NCBI RefSeq assembly: GCF_013344685.1
Contig: NZ_CP050137.1
Coordinates: 1-64,000 of the forward strand
DNA from: Sphingomonas sp. CL5.1
GTDB taxonomy: Bacteria > Pseudomonadota > Alphaproteobacteria > Sphingomonadales > Sphingomonadaceae
Reading direction: 5' to 3'
DNA: 64,000 nucleotides
A model generated the notes under the pieces. It made no database searches. It had not been told where the DNA came from and saw only the letters and a program-made list of their open reading frames with translations. The stretch's first letter is position 1; each line of letters begins with the position of its first letter. A program made the position numbers and the translations under genes. Positions 44,451 to 54,042 of the stretch are shown piece after piece.

Positions 44451-47120
44451 ATGGCCGACCTCCCCTCGATCACCAACAACCCGGACGTGCGCTATCTCGG
44501 CCGCGTGCTGGGCGACGTCATCCGCGCGCTGGGGGGCGAGCGGCTGTTCGCCGCGACGGAGGCGATCCGCTCCGCCTCGGTCGAGCGGCACCGGCGCGGC
44601 GGGCCGCCGGTCGATCACCATCTGGAGGCGTTGACGCTCGACGAGACGCTCGATTTCGTGCGCGGCTTCATGCTGTTCTCGATGCTCGCCAATCTCGCCG
44701 AGGACCGGCAGGGCGTCGCCGCCGAGGAGGGCGCCGACGTCGCCGCCGCGCTGGCGCGGCTGGCGCGCGAGGGCGTGGACAAGGCGGCGGTCGCCGCGCT
44801 GCTCGATCACGCGCTCGTCGCCCCGGTGCTCACCGCGCACCCGACGGAGGTGCGGCGCAAGTCGATGATCGACCACCGCAACCGCATCGCCGCGCTGATG
44901 GCGTTGCGCGATCGCGGCATCGAGACGACGCGCGACGGCGACCGCGTGGACGAGGCGATCGTGCGGCAGGTCGCGTTGCTGTGGGAGACGCGCGTGCTGC
45001 GCCGCGAGCGGCTCTACGTCGCGGACGAGGTGGAGACGGCGCTCAGCTATCTGCGCGACGTGTTCCTGCCGGTGCTGCCTGCGCTCTACCAGCGCTGGGA
45101 CCGGGCGATGGGGACGCGCGTGCCGTCCTTCCTGCGCCCCGGAAGCTGGATCGGCGGCGATCGCGACGGCAATCCCTTCGTCACGGCGGAATCGCTGCGC
45201 GCCGCGCTGGCCCGCGCGGGCGAGACGGTGCTGGTCCATTATCTCGACCAGTTGCACGCGCTGGGCGCGGAGCTGTCGATCTCCAGCGAGCTGGCGCCGA
45301 TCGACGCGGCGGTGGCGGAACTGGCGGAGAAAAGCGGCGACATGGCCGAAAGCCGCAGCGACGAGCCGTATCGCCGCGCGATCTCCGGCATCTACGCCCG
45401 GCTCGCCGCGACGCATCTCGCGCTGACCGGCAAGCCCGCGCCCCGGCCGGGCACGTTGACCGGCGAGCCTTATCCCGATCCGGCCGCGTTCCGCGCCGAC
45501 CTGCTCGCGCTAGCCGGTCCGCTCGCCGCGATGGGGGCCGGCCTGCTCGCCTCGGGCGGCGCGATCGGGCGGCTGATCCGCGCGGTCGAGGTGTTCGGCT
45601 TCCACCTCGCGACGCTCGACATGCGGCAGAACAGCGCGGTGCACGAGCGCGTCGTGGCGGAGCTATTGAAGGTCGCGGGCGTGTGCGACGATTATGCCGC
45701 GCTCGACGAGGACCAGCGCGTGATGCTGCTGCGCCACGAGCTGTCCAGCCCGCGCCCGCTGATGTCGCGCTACACCGATTATTCGGACGAGACGCGCGCC
45801 GAGCTGGCGATCGTCGCCGCGGCGGCGGAGGCGCATCGCCGCTACGGCCCCGGCTGCATCCGGCAATATATCGTCTCGATGGCGAAATCGGTGTCGGACC
45901 TGCTGGAGGTCAACCTGCTGCTCAAGGAGGCCGGCCTCTATCGTCCCGGCGCGGAGCCGGGCGCCGCGATCATGGCGGTGCCGCTGTTCGAGACGATCGA
46001 GGATCTGGAGGCCGCGCCGGCGATCATGGCCGAATGGTTCGCCCTGCCGGAAATCGCCGCGATCCTCGCCACGCGCGGGCATCAGGAAGTGATGATCGGC
46101 TATTCCGACTCGAACAAGGACGGCGGCTACCTCACCTCGACCTGGCAATTGTCGAAGGCGTCAACCGCGCTGAAGCCGGTGTTCGAGGCCGCCGGCGTCG
46201 GGATGCAGCTTTTCCACGGGCGCGGCGGCGCGGTGGGGCGCGGCGGCGGATCGAGCTTCGCGGCGATCCTCGCCCAGCCGGCGGGCACAGTGCAGGGCCG
46301 CATCCGCATCACCGAGCAGGGCGAGGTGATCGCGGGCAAATACGGCACGCGCGAAAGCGCCGCGACCAACCTGGAGGCGATGGCATCCGCAACCCTGCTC
46401 GCCAGCCTCGAGCCGCCGCAACTCACCAGCGCCGAGGACGAGACCTTCGCCCGCGCGATGGATGCGCTGTCCGACACCGCCTTCCATGCCTATCGCGATC
46501 TCGTCTATGGCACGGAGGGCTTCACCACCTTCTTCCGCCAGATGACGCCGATCGCCGAAATCTCCGGCCTCAAGATCGGCAGCCGTCCCGCGAGCCGCAC
46601 GAAGAGCCACCGGATCGAGGATCTGCGCGCGATCCCCTGGGTATTCTCCTGGGCGCAGGCGCGGGTGATGCTGCCGGGCTGGTACGGCGTGGGCAGCGCG
46701 ATCGCCGCGTTCGGGGACAAGGCGCTGCTCGCCGGGATGGCGGAGGGCTGGCCGCTGTTCGCCGCGACGCTGGCCAACATGGAGATGGTGCTGGCGAAAT
46801 CGGACATGGGCATCGCCGAACGCTACGCCGGGCTGGTCGAGGATGCCGCGCTGCGCAAGCAGGTGTTCGGCCGGATTCGCGATGGCTGGAAGCGCACCCA
46901 TGACGGGCTGCTCGCCATCACCGGTCAGTCGCGGCTGCTTGAGAAGCATCCGGCGCTCGAATCCTCGATCCGCTTGCGGCTGCCCTATATCGAGCCGCTC
47001 AACCTGCTCCAGATCGAACTGATGAAGCGCCACCGCGCGGGCGAGCGTGACGAGCGGATCAGCGAGGGTATCCTCTTGTCGATCAACGCCATCGCCACCG
47101 CGCTGCGCAATTCGGGTTGA
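44451..47120 (+). CDS. ppc: Phosphoenolpyruvate carboxylase
   Basis: PEP carboxylase of 889 residues. The catalytic histidine motif VLTAHPTEVRRKS, GGDRDGNPFVT, the second motif IGYSDSNKDGGYLTS, FHGRGGAVGRGGG with the lysine/arginine loop, and the C-terminal LRLPYIEPLNLLQIELMKRHR with a free end are all present. It fixes bicarbonate on PEP to give oxaloacetate, an anaplerotic reaction. The length matches the family. Confidence 0.97.
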   Translation: MADLPSITNNPDVRYLGRVLGDVIRALGGERLFAATEAIRSASVERHRRGGPPVDHHLEALTLDETLDFVRGFMLFSMLANLAEDRQGVAAEEGADVAAALARLAREGVDKAAVAALLDHALVAPVLTAHPTEVRRKSMIDHRNRIAALMALRDRGIETTRDGDRVDEAIVRQVALLWETRVLRRERLYVADEVETALSYLRDVFLPVLPALYQRWDRAMGTRVPSFLRPGSWIGGDRDGNPFVTAESLRAALARAGETVLVHYLDQLHALGAELSISSELAPIDAAVAELAEKSGDMAESRSDEPYRRAISGIYARLAATHLALTGKPAPRPGTLTGEPYPDPAAFRADLLALAGPLAAMGAGLLASGGAIGRLIRAVEVFGFHLATLDMRQNSAVHERVVAELLKVAGVCDDYAALDEDQRVMLLRHELSSPRPLMSRYTDYSDETRAELAIVAAAAEAHRRYGPGCIRQYIVSMAKSVSDLLEVNLLLKEAGLYRPGAEPGAAIMAVPLFETIEDLEAAPAIMAEWFALPEIAAILATRGHQEVMIGYSDSNKDGGYLTSTWQLSKASTALKPVFEAAGVGMQLFHGRGGAVGRGGGSSFAAILAQPAGTVQGRIRITEQGEVIAGKYGTRESAATNLEAMASATLLASLEPPQLTSAEDETFARAMDALSDTAFHAYRDLVYGTEGFTTFFRQMTPIAEISGLKIGSRPASRTKSHRIEDLRAIPWVFSWAQARVMLPGWYGVGSAIAAFGDKALLAGMAEGWPLFAATLANMEMVLAKSDMGIAERYAGLVEDAALRKQVFGRIRDGWKRTHDGLLAITGQSRLLEKHPALESSIRLRLPYIEPLNLLQIELMKRHRAGERDERISEGILLSINAIATALRNSG

Positions 47121-47203
47121 GCCGTGCCTGCCCGCGTTTCGCAACCGTCACGCTTGATCTACGTCATGCCCGCGTTACGATCCGCTCAGAAAGGATGCCG
47201 AAT

Positions 47204-47509
47204 ATGCGCAAACTGATGCTGGCACTGGGCGCCATGTCGCTCGCCGTTCCCGTCTCCTTCGCCATGCCGGTCAGCTCCGGCTCGGCGCAGGCCAAGACCT
47301 ACAAGCACAAATATCGCGGCGTGAAGCGCTGCCGCCGGTCGAGCGGCACGACGGGTCTGGTCGCGGGCGGCGTCGGCGGCGCGCTGGTCGGCAGCTCGGT
47401 GCTGGGTCATGGCGCGCTCGGCACGGTCGCCGGGGCGGCGGGCGGCGCGCTCGCCGGCCGCGCGATCGACCGCACCATCACCGCCAAGAAGCGTTGCCAC
47501 TATAGCTGA
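47204..47509 (+). CDS. Small exported glycine-zipper 2TM protein
   Basis: A 101-residue protein. A signal peptide (RKLMLALGAMSLAVPVSFA) precedes a basic KTYKHKYRGVKRCRRSS segment and a glycine zipper TTGLVAGGVGGALVGSSVLGHGALGTVAGAAGGALAGRAIDRTI, with two Cys outside it. AAAGGA nine bases before ATG 47204 sets the start. Glycine-zipper proteins of this type are often outer-membrane associated; the function is unknown. A similar protein lies at 24.9 kb. A hairpin follows the stop. Confidence 0.8.
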   Translation: MRKLMLALGAMSLAVPVSFAMPVSSGSAQAKTYKHKYRGVKRCRRSSGTTGLVAGGVGGALVGSSVLGHGALGTVAGAAGGALAGRAIDRTITAKKRCHYS

Positions 47510-47516
47510 GCACGCG

Positions 47517-47548
47517 GGCGTCCCCTCTCGTTATGCGGAGGGGACGCC
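47517..47548 (+). terminator. Terminator-like hairpin after the glycine-zipper gene
   Basis: GGCGTCCCCTC at 47517-47527 pairs perfectly (11 bp) with GAGGGGACGCC at 47538-47548. It overlaps the 3' end of the convergent thioesterase gene and has no T-run. Confidence 0.5.
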
Positions 47549-47932
47549 GAACAGCGCCGTCATCTCGGGCCTGACGCGCAGCAGGCGGCCGCTCGCGCGG
47601 TCGACCAGGGCCCAGGTGGTGACGCCTTCCACCATCACCCGCCCGTCCCGCCCGATAAAGCGGAAATGGCGATCGAAGCGCGCGCCGCGCGGCGCGTCCG
47701 GCACCCATGTCTCGCCGGTCACTTCCTCCCCTTCGGCGACATTGCCGCGATAATCGATCTCGTGCCGCGTCACGACCCAGATGCAGGCATCGCGCATCGC
47801 CGCCGGCGCGACGGCTTCCCAATGCGCCACCGCGAGATCCTGCGCCCAGCGCACCCATATCGCGTTGTTGACGTGGCCAAGCTCATCGATGTCCGCCGGC
47901 GCGGCGACGAAGGGGCGTGAGAAACGCCTCAT
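47531..47932 (-). CDS. Acyl-CoA thioesterase (4-hydroxybenzoyl-CoA thioesterase-type hotdog)
   Basis: Hotdog-fold protein of 133 residues with the YbgC/4HBT signature ADIDELGHVNNAIWVRWAQDLA (catalytic Asp), TRHEIDYRGNVAEGEEVTGETWV and VMVEGVTTWALVDRASGRLLRVRPEM. It probably hydrolyses a small acyl-CoA. ATG 47932 overlaps the DedA stop by four bases, so it is the last gene of an S9-DedA-thioesterase unit. Confidence 0.87.
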   Translation of the reverse strand: MRRFSRPFVAAPADIDELGHVNNAIWVRWAQDLAVAHWEAVAPAAMRDACIWVVTRHEIDYRGNVAEGEEVTGETWVPDAPRGARFDRHFRFIGRDGRVMVEGVTTWALVDRASGRLLRVRPEMTALFGVPSA

Positions 47933-48489
47933 GCCTTGCGCCAGTAGCGGACGCCGAAGAACAGCGCCGTCGCGACGATCACACCCGCAAGGATCGCCAG
48001 CAACGTGTGCGTATCCGGTTGCAGCCGCCCCATGAATTGCTCGACCCCGCGCCCGAACAGATAACCGAGGCTTGAAAAAACGATCCCCCACAGGATCGCC
48101 GAGACGAGATTCACCGCCACGAACAGCCGCGCCGCCACATTCGTCGTGCCGATCGCGATCGGGCTGACGGTGCGGAAGCCGTAGATGAAGCGGAAGGCGA
48201 AGATGAAGCCGACCGGATGGCGCTCGAAAAAACCGATCGCCTTTTCGAACGCCGGCTTCTCGCGGGCGCGCCGCACGATGCGGTGATCGTGGAAGCGCCG
48301 CCCGACGAAGAACCACAACTGGTCCGCCGCGAACGATCCCAGCGCCGCCGCCGCCATCGCGCCCGCCAGCGGAAACAGCCCGCGATGCGCGAGCAGGCCG
48401 CCGGCGACCACCACCGTCTCGCCCTCCAGCCCCGCGCCGAGGAACAGCGCGGCGAGGCCGTATCGGGCGACGAGCGTCTCGATCGTCAC
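47929..48489 (-). CDS. DedA family membrane protein
   Basis: A 186-residue DedA/SNARE-associated family protein, with GAGLEGETVVVAGGLLAHRGLFPLAGAMAAAALGSFAADQLWFFVGRRFHDHRI at the N-terminal re-entrant part and FRFIYGFRTVSPIAIGTTNVAARLFVAVNLVSAILWGIVFSSLGYLFGRG with the family arginines. DedA proteins flip or move phospholipids or undecaprenyl phosphate. A GTG start at 48489 overlaps the S9 peptidase stop (GTGA), and its own stop overlaps the thioesterase. Confidence 0.9.
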   Translation of the reverse strand: MTIETLVARYGLAALFLGAGLEGETVVVAGGLLAHRGLFPLAGAMAAAALGSFAADQLWFFVGRRFHDHRIVRRAREKPAFEKAIGFFERHPVGFIFAFRFIYGFRTVSPIAIGTTNVAARLFVAVNLVSAILWGIVFSSLGYLFGRGVEQFMGRLQPDTHTLLAILAGVIVATALFFGVRYWRKA

Positions 48490-50546
48490 CGCTCGACGCC
48501 CAATTGCCAGAGGACGAAGGCATGTTCCTCCGCCGCTTCATAGAGGCTGTCGAACCGGCCCGACTTGCCGCCATGCCCCGCGCCCATGTTGGTCTTGAGC
48601 AGCAGCACGTTATCGTCGGTCTTGGTCGCGCGCAGCTTCGCGCCCCATTTCGCCGGCTCCCAATAGGTCACGCGCGGATCGTTGAGGCCGCCGGAGATGA
48701 ATAGCGGCGGATAGGCCTGCGGCTTCACGTTATCGTAGGGCGAATAGCCGCGGATCAGCTCGAACGCCGCCTTGTCGGTGATCGGATTGCCCCATTCGGG
48801 CCATTCACCGGGGGTGAGCGGCAGCGTCTCGTCCAGCATCGTGTTGAGCACATCGACGAACGGCACGTCGGCGATCACCGCGCCCCACAGTTCCGGATCG
48901 GAATTGACCACCGCGCCCATCAACTCGCCGCCCGCCGAGCGCCCGGCGATCGCGATCTTCCCCGCGCTGGTCCAGCCCTGGGCGATCAGCCCCTTCGCCA
49001 CGTCGACGAAATCGTTGAAGGTGTTGGCGCGCTTCTCCAGCTTGCCGTCGAAATACCATTGCTGGCCGAGATCGTCGCCGCCCCGGATATGCGCGATGGC
49101 ATAAGCGAAGCCGCGATCGAGCAGCGAGAGCCGCCCGGTCGAGAAGCCCGGCGGAATCGCATGGCCATAGGCGCCATAGCCGTAGAGATAGAGCGGCCGC
49201 GATCCGTCCTTCGGGAAATCCGCCGGATAGACGATCGACACCGGCACCATCGTCCCGTCGCGCGCGACGATCTTCAGCCGCTCGGTGCGGTATCCGCCCG
49301 CGTCATAGCCGGATGGGATCTCCTGCACCTTCAGCACGGTCAGCGCGCCGGTCGCGGTGTCGTAATCATAGACCGTGCCGGGCGTGACCATCGATTCATA
49401 GCCGAGCCGCAGCACCCGCTGGTCATATTCGGGATTGTCGCCCAGGCCGGCGGTATAGCTCGGCTCCGGAAAGGCGATGCGCCTGCCCTCGCGCGGCGCA
49501 TCGTAGCGATGGATGGCGATCTGATCGAGGCCGTCCTCGCGCCCCTCCACCACGAAGAAGTCGCGATAGCATTCCACGCCGGTCATGTAGAAATTCGGCG
49601 AGGGCGCGATCAGTTCGGTCCATTCGCCCGGCGCGGCGATCGGCGCGGTGGCGAGCCGCCACATCGGATCGGTGTCGTTGGTGTGGATGAACAGGGTGTC
49701 GCCGTGCGTATCCACATCATATTCGCGCCCCGACAGGCGCGGGGCGACCATGATCGGCGTCGCGAAGGGATCGTTCGCGGGCAACAGCCGCACCTCGCTC
49801 GTCACATGGTCGCCGGTGGCGATCATGATCCACTTGCGATCACTGGTTTCGGAGACGGCGACGCGATAGCCCTCGTCATCCTCGTGATAGAGTTCGACAT
49901 CCCCGGCCGGATCGGTGCCGAGCCGGTGGAAGCGCGCGTTATCGGTGCGCCATTCCTTGTTGGCGAGGCCGTAGAGGAAGCCCGAATCGTCCGCCGTCCA
50001 CACGATGTCGGAGAGCATGCCGGGGATCACCTCCGGCAGGTGCTCGCCGGTGGTCAGGTCCTTCACCCGGATCTCGAACCGCTCCGCGCCGGAATCGTCG
50101 ATCGCATAAGCGAGCTTCGTCCCGTCGTTCGACACCGCGAACGCGCCGAGCCGGAAATATTCATGCCCTTCGGCCAGCGCCGGCTCGTCGAGCAGCAATT
50201 CGTCCGGCCCGCCGGCGACGGGCTTGCGCCACCATTTGCGATACTGGCCGCCCATGTCGAACGCCGTCCAGTAGAGCCAGTCGCCGTCCTTCTGCGGGAC
50301 GGTCGCCTCGTCCTCCTTGATCCGGCCGCGCATCTCCGCGTTGATCCGGTCGGTCAGCGGCTTGAGCGGCGCCATCACCGTCTCGAAATAGGCGTTCTCC
50401 TCCTCCAGATAGGCGAGCACCTCCTTGTCGGTGACGTCGGGATAGTTGGGATCCTTCAGCCACGCCCACGGATCGTCGATGGTGATGCCGTGGCGGGTAT
50501 AGCTGTGCGGGCGCGTCGCGGCGCGGGGCGGTGCGGGAAAGGTCAT
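48486..50546 (-). CDS. S9 family prolyl oligopeptidase / oligopeptidase B-like
   Basis: A 686-residue serine peptidase: a seven-bladed beta-propeller in the N-terminal 400 residues and a C-terminal alpha/beta-hydrolase domain with the nucleophile in IAGRSAGGELMGAVVN, a catalytic Asp in GGLNDPRVTYWEPAKW and a His in GAGHGGKSGRF. DPWAWLKDPNYPDVTDKEVLAYLEEEN at the start is typical of oligopeptidase B. It cuts short peptides after Arg/Lys in the cytoplasm. GGAGGGCGG precedes ATG 50546. It leads the S9-DedA-thioesterase unit. Confidence 0.92.
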   Translation of the reverse strand: MTFPAPPRAATRPHSYTRHGITIDDPWAWLKDPNYPDVTDKEVLAYLEEENAYFETVMAPLKPLTDRINAEMRGRIKEDEATVPQKDGDWLYWTAFDMGGQYRKWWRKPVAGGPDELLLDEPALAEGHEYFRLGAFAVSNDGTKLAYAIDDSGAERFEIRVKDLTTGEHLPEVIPGMLSDIVWTADDSGFLYGLANKEWRTDNARFHRLGTDPAGDVELYHEDDEGYRVAVSETSDRKWIMIATGDHVTSEVRLLPANDPFATPIMVAPRLSGREYDVDTHGDTLFIHTNDTDPMWRLATAPIAAPGEWTELIAPSPNFYMTGVECYRDFFVVEGREDGLDQIAIHRYDAPREGRRIAFPEPSYTAGLGDNPEYDQRVLRLGYESMVTPGTVYDYDTATGALTVLKVQEIPSGYDAGGYRTERLKIVARDGTMVPVSIVYPADFPKDGSRPLYLYGYGAYGHAIPPGFSTGRLSLLDRGFAYAIAHIRGGDDLGQQWYFDGKLEKRANTFNDFVDVAKGLIAQGWTSAGKIAIAGRSAGGELMGAVVNSDPELWGAVIADVPFVDVLNTMLDETLPLTPGEWPEWGNPITDKAAFELIRGYSPYDNVKPQAYPPLFISGGLNDPRVTYWEPAKWGAKLRATKTDDNVLLLKTNMGAGHGGKSGRFDSLYEAAEEHAFVLWQLGVER

Positions 50547-50641
50547 CCGCCCTCCATAACCGCCGATCCGGGCTTGTCGATGCGGCCGCGCACGGCGATT
50601 GCGGCTTTTGCATCCGTAAATACTTAGTTTGCAGTTGCACA

Positions 50642-50731
50642 ATGCTATGTTGCGGCGCACAAGGGTCGGGCCTTTCAGGCATCCTCTCCTAAAAACTTTC
50701 AAGGCCGGTCTCACGACCGGCCTTTCTTTTT
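50642..50731 (+). ncRNA. Candidate small RNA or leader with intrinsic terminator
   Basis: The 418-bp gap between the divergent S9 peptidase and DUF808 genes holds a strong terminator: AAGGCCGGTC at 50701-50710 pairs perfectly with GACCGGCCTT at 50715-50724 around TCAC, followed by TTTCTTTTT. No gene is in front of it on this strand, so it must end a short transcript. Just upstream is a pyrimidine tract TCCTCTCCT, which is complementary to Shine-Dalgarno sequences, and TGC-rich repeats (TTGCAGTTGCAC, TTGCGGCGCAC) like those ahead of phasin genes. A 16-codon frame ATG CTA TGT TGC ... TAA (50642-50692) could be a leader peptide. The start given is that ATG. The remaining part, 50732-50964, shows nothing recognisable. 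Confidence 0.5.
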
Positions 50732-50964
50732 GCCGCGAAACCGCGCAAGGGAGCCGCGCTGAAGCGCGCCGAATCATAAGAAGATTTGGAGTGGAGCCGC
50801 CGGCAGGACCGGCACCGGCGGAGCAACAGTGCGGGGGATCGAGCGCCATCGCCGCACGGCCGCTCTCCCCCGTTTCGGCGGCAGCGCCATCCACTATCCC
50901 GCTTGCGCTAGCCCGTGAACCCGCGCGATGGTCGGCAACTTCTTCGGATTGCAAAGGATTACCG

Positions 50965-51885
50965 ATGGCCGCCGGCCTTGTTGCGCTGCTTGACGACATC
51001 GCCGCGCTTGCCAAGCTCGCCGCCGCCAGCCTCGACGACGTGGCCGGCGCCGCCGGCCGCGCGAGCGCCAAGGCGGCGGGCGTGGTGATCGACGACACCG
51101 CCGTCACGCCGCGCTACGTCGTTGGCCTGTCACCGGCGCGCGAGCTGCCGATCATCGGCAAGATCGCGCTCGGCTCGCTGCGCAACAAGCTGGTGTTCCT
51201 GCTGCCGGCGGCGCTGATCCTCTCCGCCTTCGCGCCGTGGGCGATCACCCCGATCCTGATGGCGGGCGGCGCGTTCCTTTGCTTCGAGGGGGCGGAGAAG
51301 ATCGTCGAGGCGCTGGGCGGCGCGAAGCATGACGACGCGGCGGTCGCCGCCGCCGACGCGAAGCAGCTGGAGGACCGTCAAGTGGCCGGCGCGATCCGCA
51401 CCGACCTGATCCTGTCGGCGGAGATCATGGCGATCGCATTGGCCTCGCTCGCCGGGCGGCCGATCGTGACGCAGGCGATCGCGCTCGCGGTCGTCGCGGT
51501 GGCGATCACCGCCGGCGTCTATGGCGCGGTCGCGGTGATCGTGAAGATGGACGATATCGGCCTCGCGCTCGCCCGCCGCCCCGGCGCGATGACGCAACGG
51601 ATCGGACGCGGGCTGGTCACGGCGATGCCGGTGGTGCTGAGCCTGCTCTCCCACATCGGCGTGGCGGCGATGCTGTGGGTCGGCGGGCAGATCATCGTCC
51701 ACGGGCTGGAGCATTTCCACCTGACGCCCCTCCCCGGCTGGGTGCATCACGCCGGCGAGGCGGCGCGCGGCATGGCCGGCGGCGTGGGCGGGTGGCTCGT
51801 CACCGCCTTCCTCTCCGCGATCGCCGGGCTTATCGTGGGCGGCATGATCGCCGGTGTGCTCCATCTCGTCCGGCGGCGTCACTGA
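50965..51885 (+). CDS. DUF808 (YedI-like) membrane protein
   Basis: A 306-residue DUF808 protein: AGLVALLDDIAALAKLAAASLDDVAGAAGRASAKAAGVVIDDTAVTPRYV is the family start, followed by about six hydrophobic segments and FHLTPLPGWVHHAGEAARG. AAAGGA seven bases before ATG 50965 sets the start. The function is unknown to me. The frame is open upstream into the small-RNA region, but those codons are not similar to the family. Confidence 0.9.
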   Translation: MAAGLVALLDDIAALAKLAAASLDDVAGAAGRASAKAAGVVIDDTAVTPRYVVGLSPARELPIIGKIALGSLRNKLVFLLPAALILSAFAPWAITPILMAGGAFLCFEGAEKIVEALGGAKHDDAAVAAADAKQLEDRQVAGAIRTDLILSAEIMAIALASLAGRPIVTQAIALAVVAVAITAGVYGAVAVIVKMDDIGLALARRPGAMTQRIGRGLVTAMPVVLSLLSHIGVAAMLWVGGQIIVHGLEHFHLTPLPGWVHHAGEAARGMAGGVGGWLVTAFLSAIAGLIVGGMIAGVLHLVRRRH

Positions 51886-51904
51886 TCCAGAACCGGAAGA
51901 AACC

Positions 51905-53704
51905 ATGTCCAGCCATTCCGCCCGCCTCGCCGCCCTCCGCGAACAGCTCGCCCGCCAGCGCCTCGACGGCTTCGTCGTGCCGCTGACCGACGAGCATATG
52001 AGCGAATATGTCGGCGCCTATGCGCAGCGGCTCGCGTGGCTCACCGGCTTCCAGGGATCGGCCGGAACGGCGGTGGTGCTGCCGCAGGAAGCCGCGATCT
52101 TCACCGATGGCCGCTATACGCTGCAAGTGCGCGAGCAGGTCGACGGGGGCGACTGGCAATTCGTCGGCGTGCCGGAGACGAGCGTGGCGCAATGGCTGGA
52201 GCATCACGCGGCGGACGGCGCGCGGATCGGCTTCGATCCGTGGCTGCACACCCGCGCATGGGTGGACGAAGCCTCCGCCGCGCTGGCGAAGGTCGGCGCG
52301 ACATTGGTGGCGGTCGACACCAACCCGATCGACGCGATCTGGCCCGACCGCCCCGCCCCCTCCGACGCGACGCTCTCCGTCCACGGCGATGCGGTCGCCG
52401 GCCGTTCCTCCGCCGACAAGCGTGCGGCGGTCGCCGACTGGCTCGCGGAGCAGAAGGCCGATGCGGTGGTGCTCGCCGCGCTCGATTCGATCGCGTGGCT
52501 GCTCAACGTGCGCGGCGCCGATGTCGCGCGCACGCCGGTCGCGCTGGCCTATGCGATCGTCAATGCCGACGGCACCGCCGACCTGTACGTATCGCCTGGG
52601 AAGATGACCGACGCAGTGCGCCAACATCTCGGCAATGCGGTGCGCGTGCATGATCGCGCGGCTTTCGCGCCCGCGCTGGGCGGCTTCGCGGGCAAGCGGG
52701 TGGCGGTCGATCCCTCGCTGTCGGTCGCGGCAATCCCGCTGGCGATCGAGGCGGGCGGCGGCACGATCCTGGCGCTGCGCGATCCGGTGGTGATTCCCAA
52801 GGCGTGCAAGAACCCGGCGGAGATCGCGGGCCATCACGCCGCCAGCCTGCGCGACGGCGCGGCGCTCACCCGCTTCCTGCGCTGGATCGCGATCGAAGGG
52901 CCGAAGGGCGGGCAGACCGAGCTTTCCGCCGCCGCTAGGCTCCAGGAGTTTCGCGAGGCGACCGGCGCGCTCAAGGACCTGTCGTTCGACACCATCTCCG
53001 CCACCGGCCCGCACGGCGCGATCCCGCATTATCACGTCACCGGGGAATCGAACGCGCCGATCGAGCCGGGCCAGCTCTACCTGATCGATTCGGGCGGCCA
53101 ATATGCCGACGGCACCACCGATCTCACCCGCGTCGTGCCGATCGGCGCCCCGACGGCGGAGATGCGCGACCGCTTCACCCGCGTGCTGAAGGGCCATATC
53201 GCGCTCGCCACTGCCGTCTTCCCACACGGCACCACCGGCCAGCAGCTCGACGCGCTCGCCCGGCTGCCGCTGTGGCGGGCCGGCCTCGATTTCGCCCACG
53301 GCACCGGCCACGGCGTCGGCAGCTATCTCTCGGTCCATGAAGGCCCCGCGCGGATCGCCAAGCCCGGCTATGCCGGCGGCGGGCCGCAGGAGCCGCTGCG
53401 CGCGGGCATGATCCTCTCGAACGAGCCGGGCTATTACAAGGCCGGCGATTACGGCATCCGCATCGAGAACCTGCTGCTGATCGTCGAGCGCGAGATCCTC
53501 GGCGGCGAAACCCCGATGCTGGCGTTCGAGACGCTCACGCTGGCCCCGATCGACCGCGACCTGATCGAGCCGGCGCTGCTCGACGCGGCGGAACGCGTGT
53601 GGCTCGACGCCTATCACGCGCGGGTGGAGACGGCGCTGGGCGCGGTGCTGGAGGGCGAGGATCGCGGCTGGCTGATCGAGCGCTGCCGTCCGATCGGGCG
53701 GTGA
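51905..53704 (+). CDS. Xaa-Pro aminopeptidase P (M24B)
   Basis: A 599-residue M24B aminopeptidase: two creatinase-like N-terminal domains (LAALREQLARQRLDGFVVPLTDEHMSEYVG; FTDGRYTLQ), then the pita-bread domain with metal ligands in DSGGQYADGTTD, HGTGHGVGSYLSVHEGP, NEPGYYKAGDYGIRIEN and the C-terminal APIDRDLIEPALL. It removes N-terminal residues in front of proline. It lies 19 bp after the DUF808 gene and may share its transcript. Confidence 0.94.
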   Translation: MSSHSARLAALREQLARQRLDGFVVPLTDEHMSEYVGAYAQRLAWLTGFQGSAGTAVVLPQEAAIFTDGRYTLQVREQVDGGDWQFVGVPETSVAQWLEHHAADGARIGFDPWLHTRAWVDEASAALAKVGATLVAVDTNPIDAIWPDRPAPSDATLSVHGDAVAGRSSADKRAAVADWLAEQKADAVVLAALDSIAWLLNVRGADVARTPVALAYAIVNADGTADLYVSPGKMTDAVRQHLGNAVRVHDRAAFAPALGGFAGKRVAVDPSLSVAAIPLAIEAGGGTILALRDPVVIPKACKNPAEIAGHHAASLRDGAALTRFLRWIAIEGPKGGQTELSAAARLQEFREATGALKDLSFDTISATGPHGAIPHYHVTGESNAPIEPGQLYLIDSGGQYADGTTDLTRVVPIGAPTAEMRDRFTRVLKGHIALATAVFPHGTTGQQLDALARLPLWRAGLDFAHGTGHGVGSYLSVHEGPARIAKPGYAGGGPQEPLRAGMILSNEPGYYKAGDYGIRIENLLLIVEREILGGETPMLAFETLTLAPIDRDLIEPALLDAAERVWLDAYHARVETALGAVLEGEDRGWLIERCRPIGR

Positions 53705-53713
53705 CGGGCGGGG

Positions 53714-53887
53714 TCAGCGCGCCGGCGAATCCCCGGTCGCGTCCGGGGCATCGGGCCCGCACATCGGCGAATCCTCCACCCCCCACTCGCCGGCCGGCCG
53801 CCCCCGCGACTGCTCCTTCCGTTTCCTGAGATTGGCGCGCAATTGCCCGGCAAGCCTCGCGGCCCGTTCTTCTCTGTCGTTCACCAT
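53714..53887 (-). CDS. Small basic protein, sphingomonad-type
   Basis: A 57-residue frame that starts MVNDREERAARLAGQLRANL and continues with KRKEQSRGRPAGEW. Small proteins with an Arg/Lys-rich helix of this kind are often found in sphingomonads next to tRNA or aminopeptidase genes; I cannot name a family. The upstream part of the frame reads through the tRNA-Thr antisense strand and was not included. It is convergent with the aminopeptidase gene and divergent from tRNA-Thr. Confidence 0.5.
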   Translation of the reverse strand: MVNDREERAARLAGQLRANLRKRKEQSRGRPAGEWGVEDSPMCGPDAPDATGDSPAR

Positions 53888-53967
53888 CCAATATGCTATT
53901 GCGCGCCCGCAACGCCTTGACAATGCCGCCGCCCTCGTCTCTAGGGCGCGCCTGTCCTTCGGGTCAT

Positions 53968-54042
<75 letters not shown>

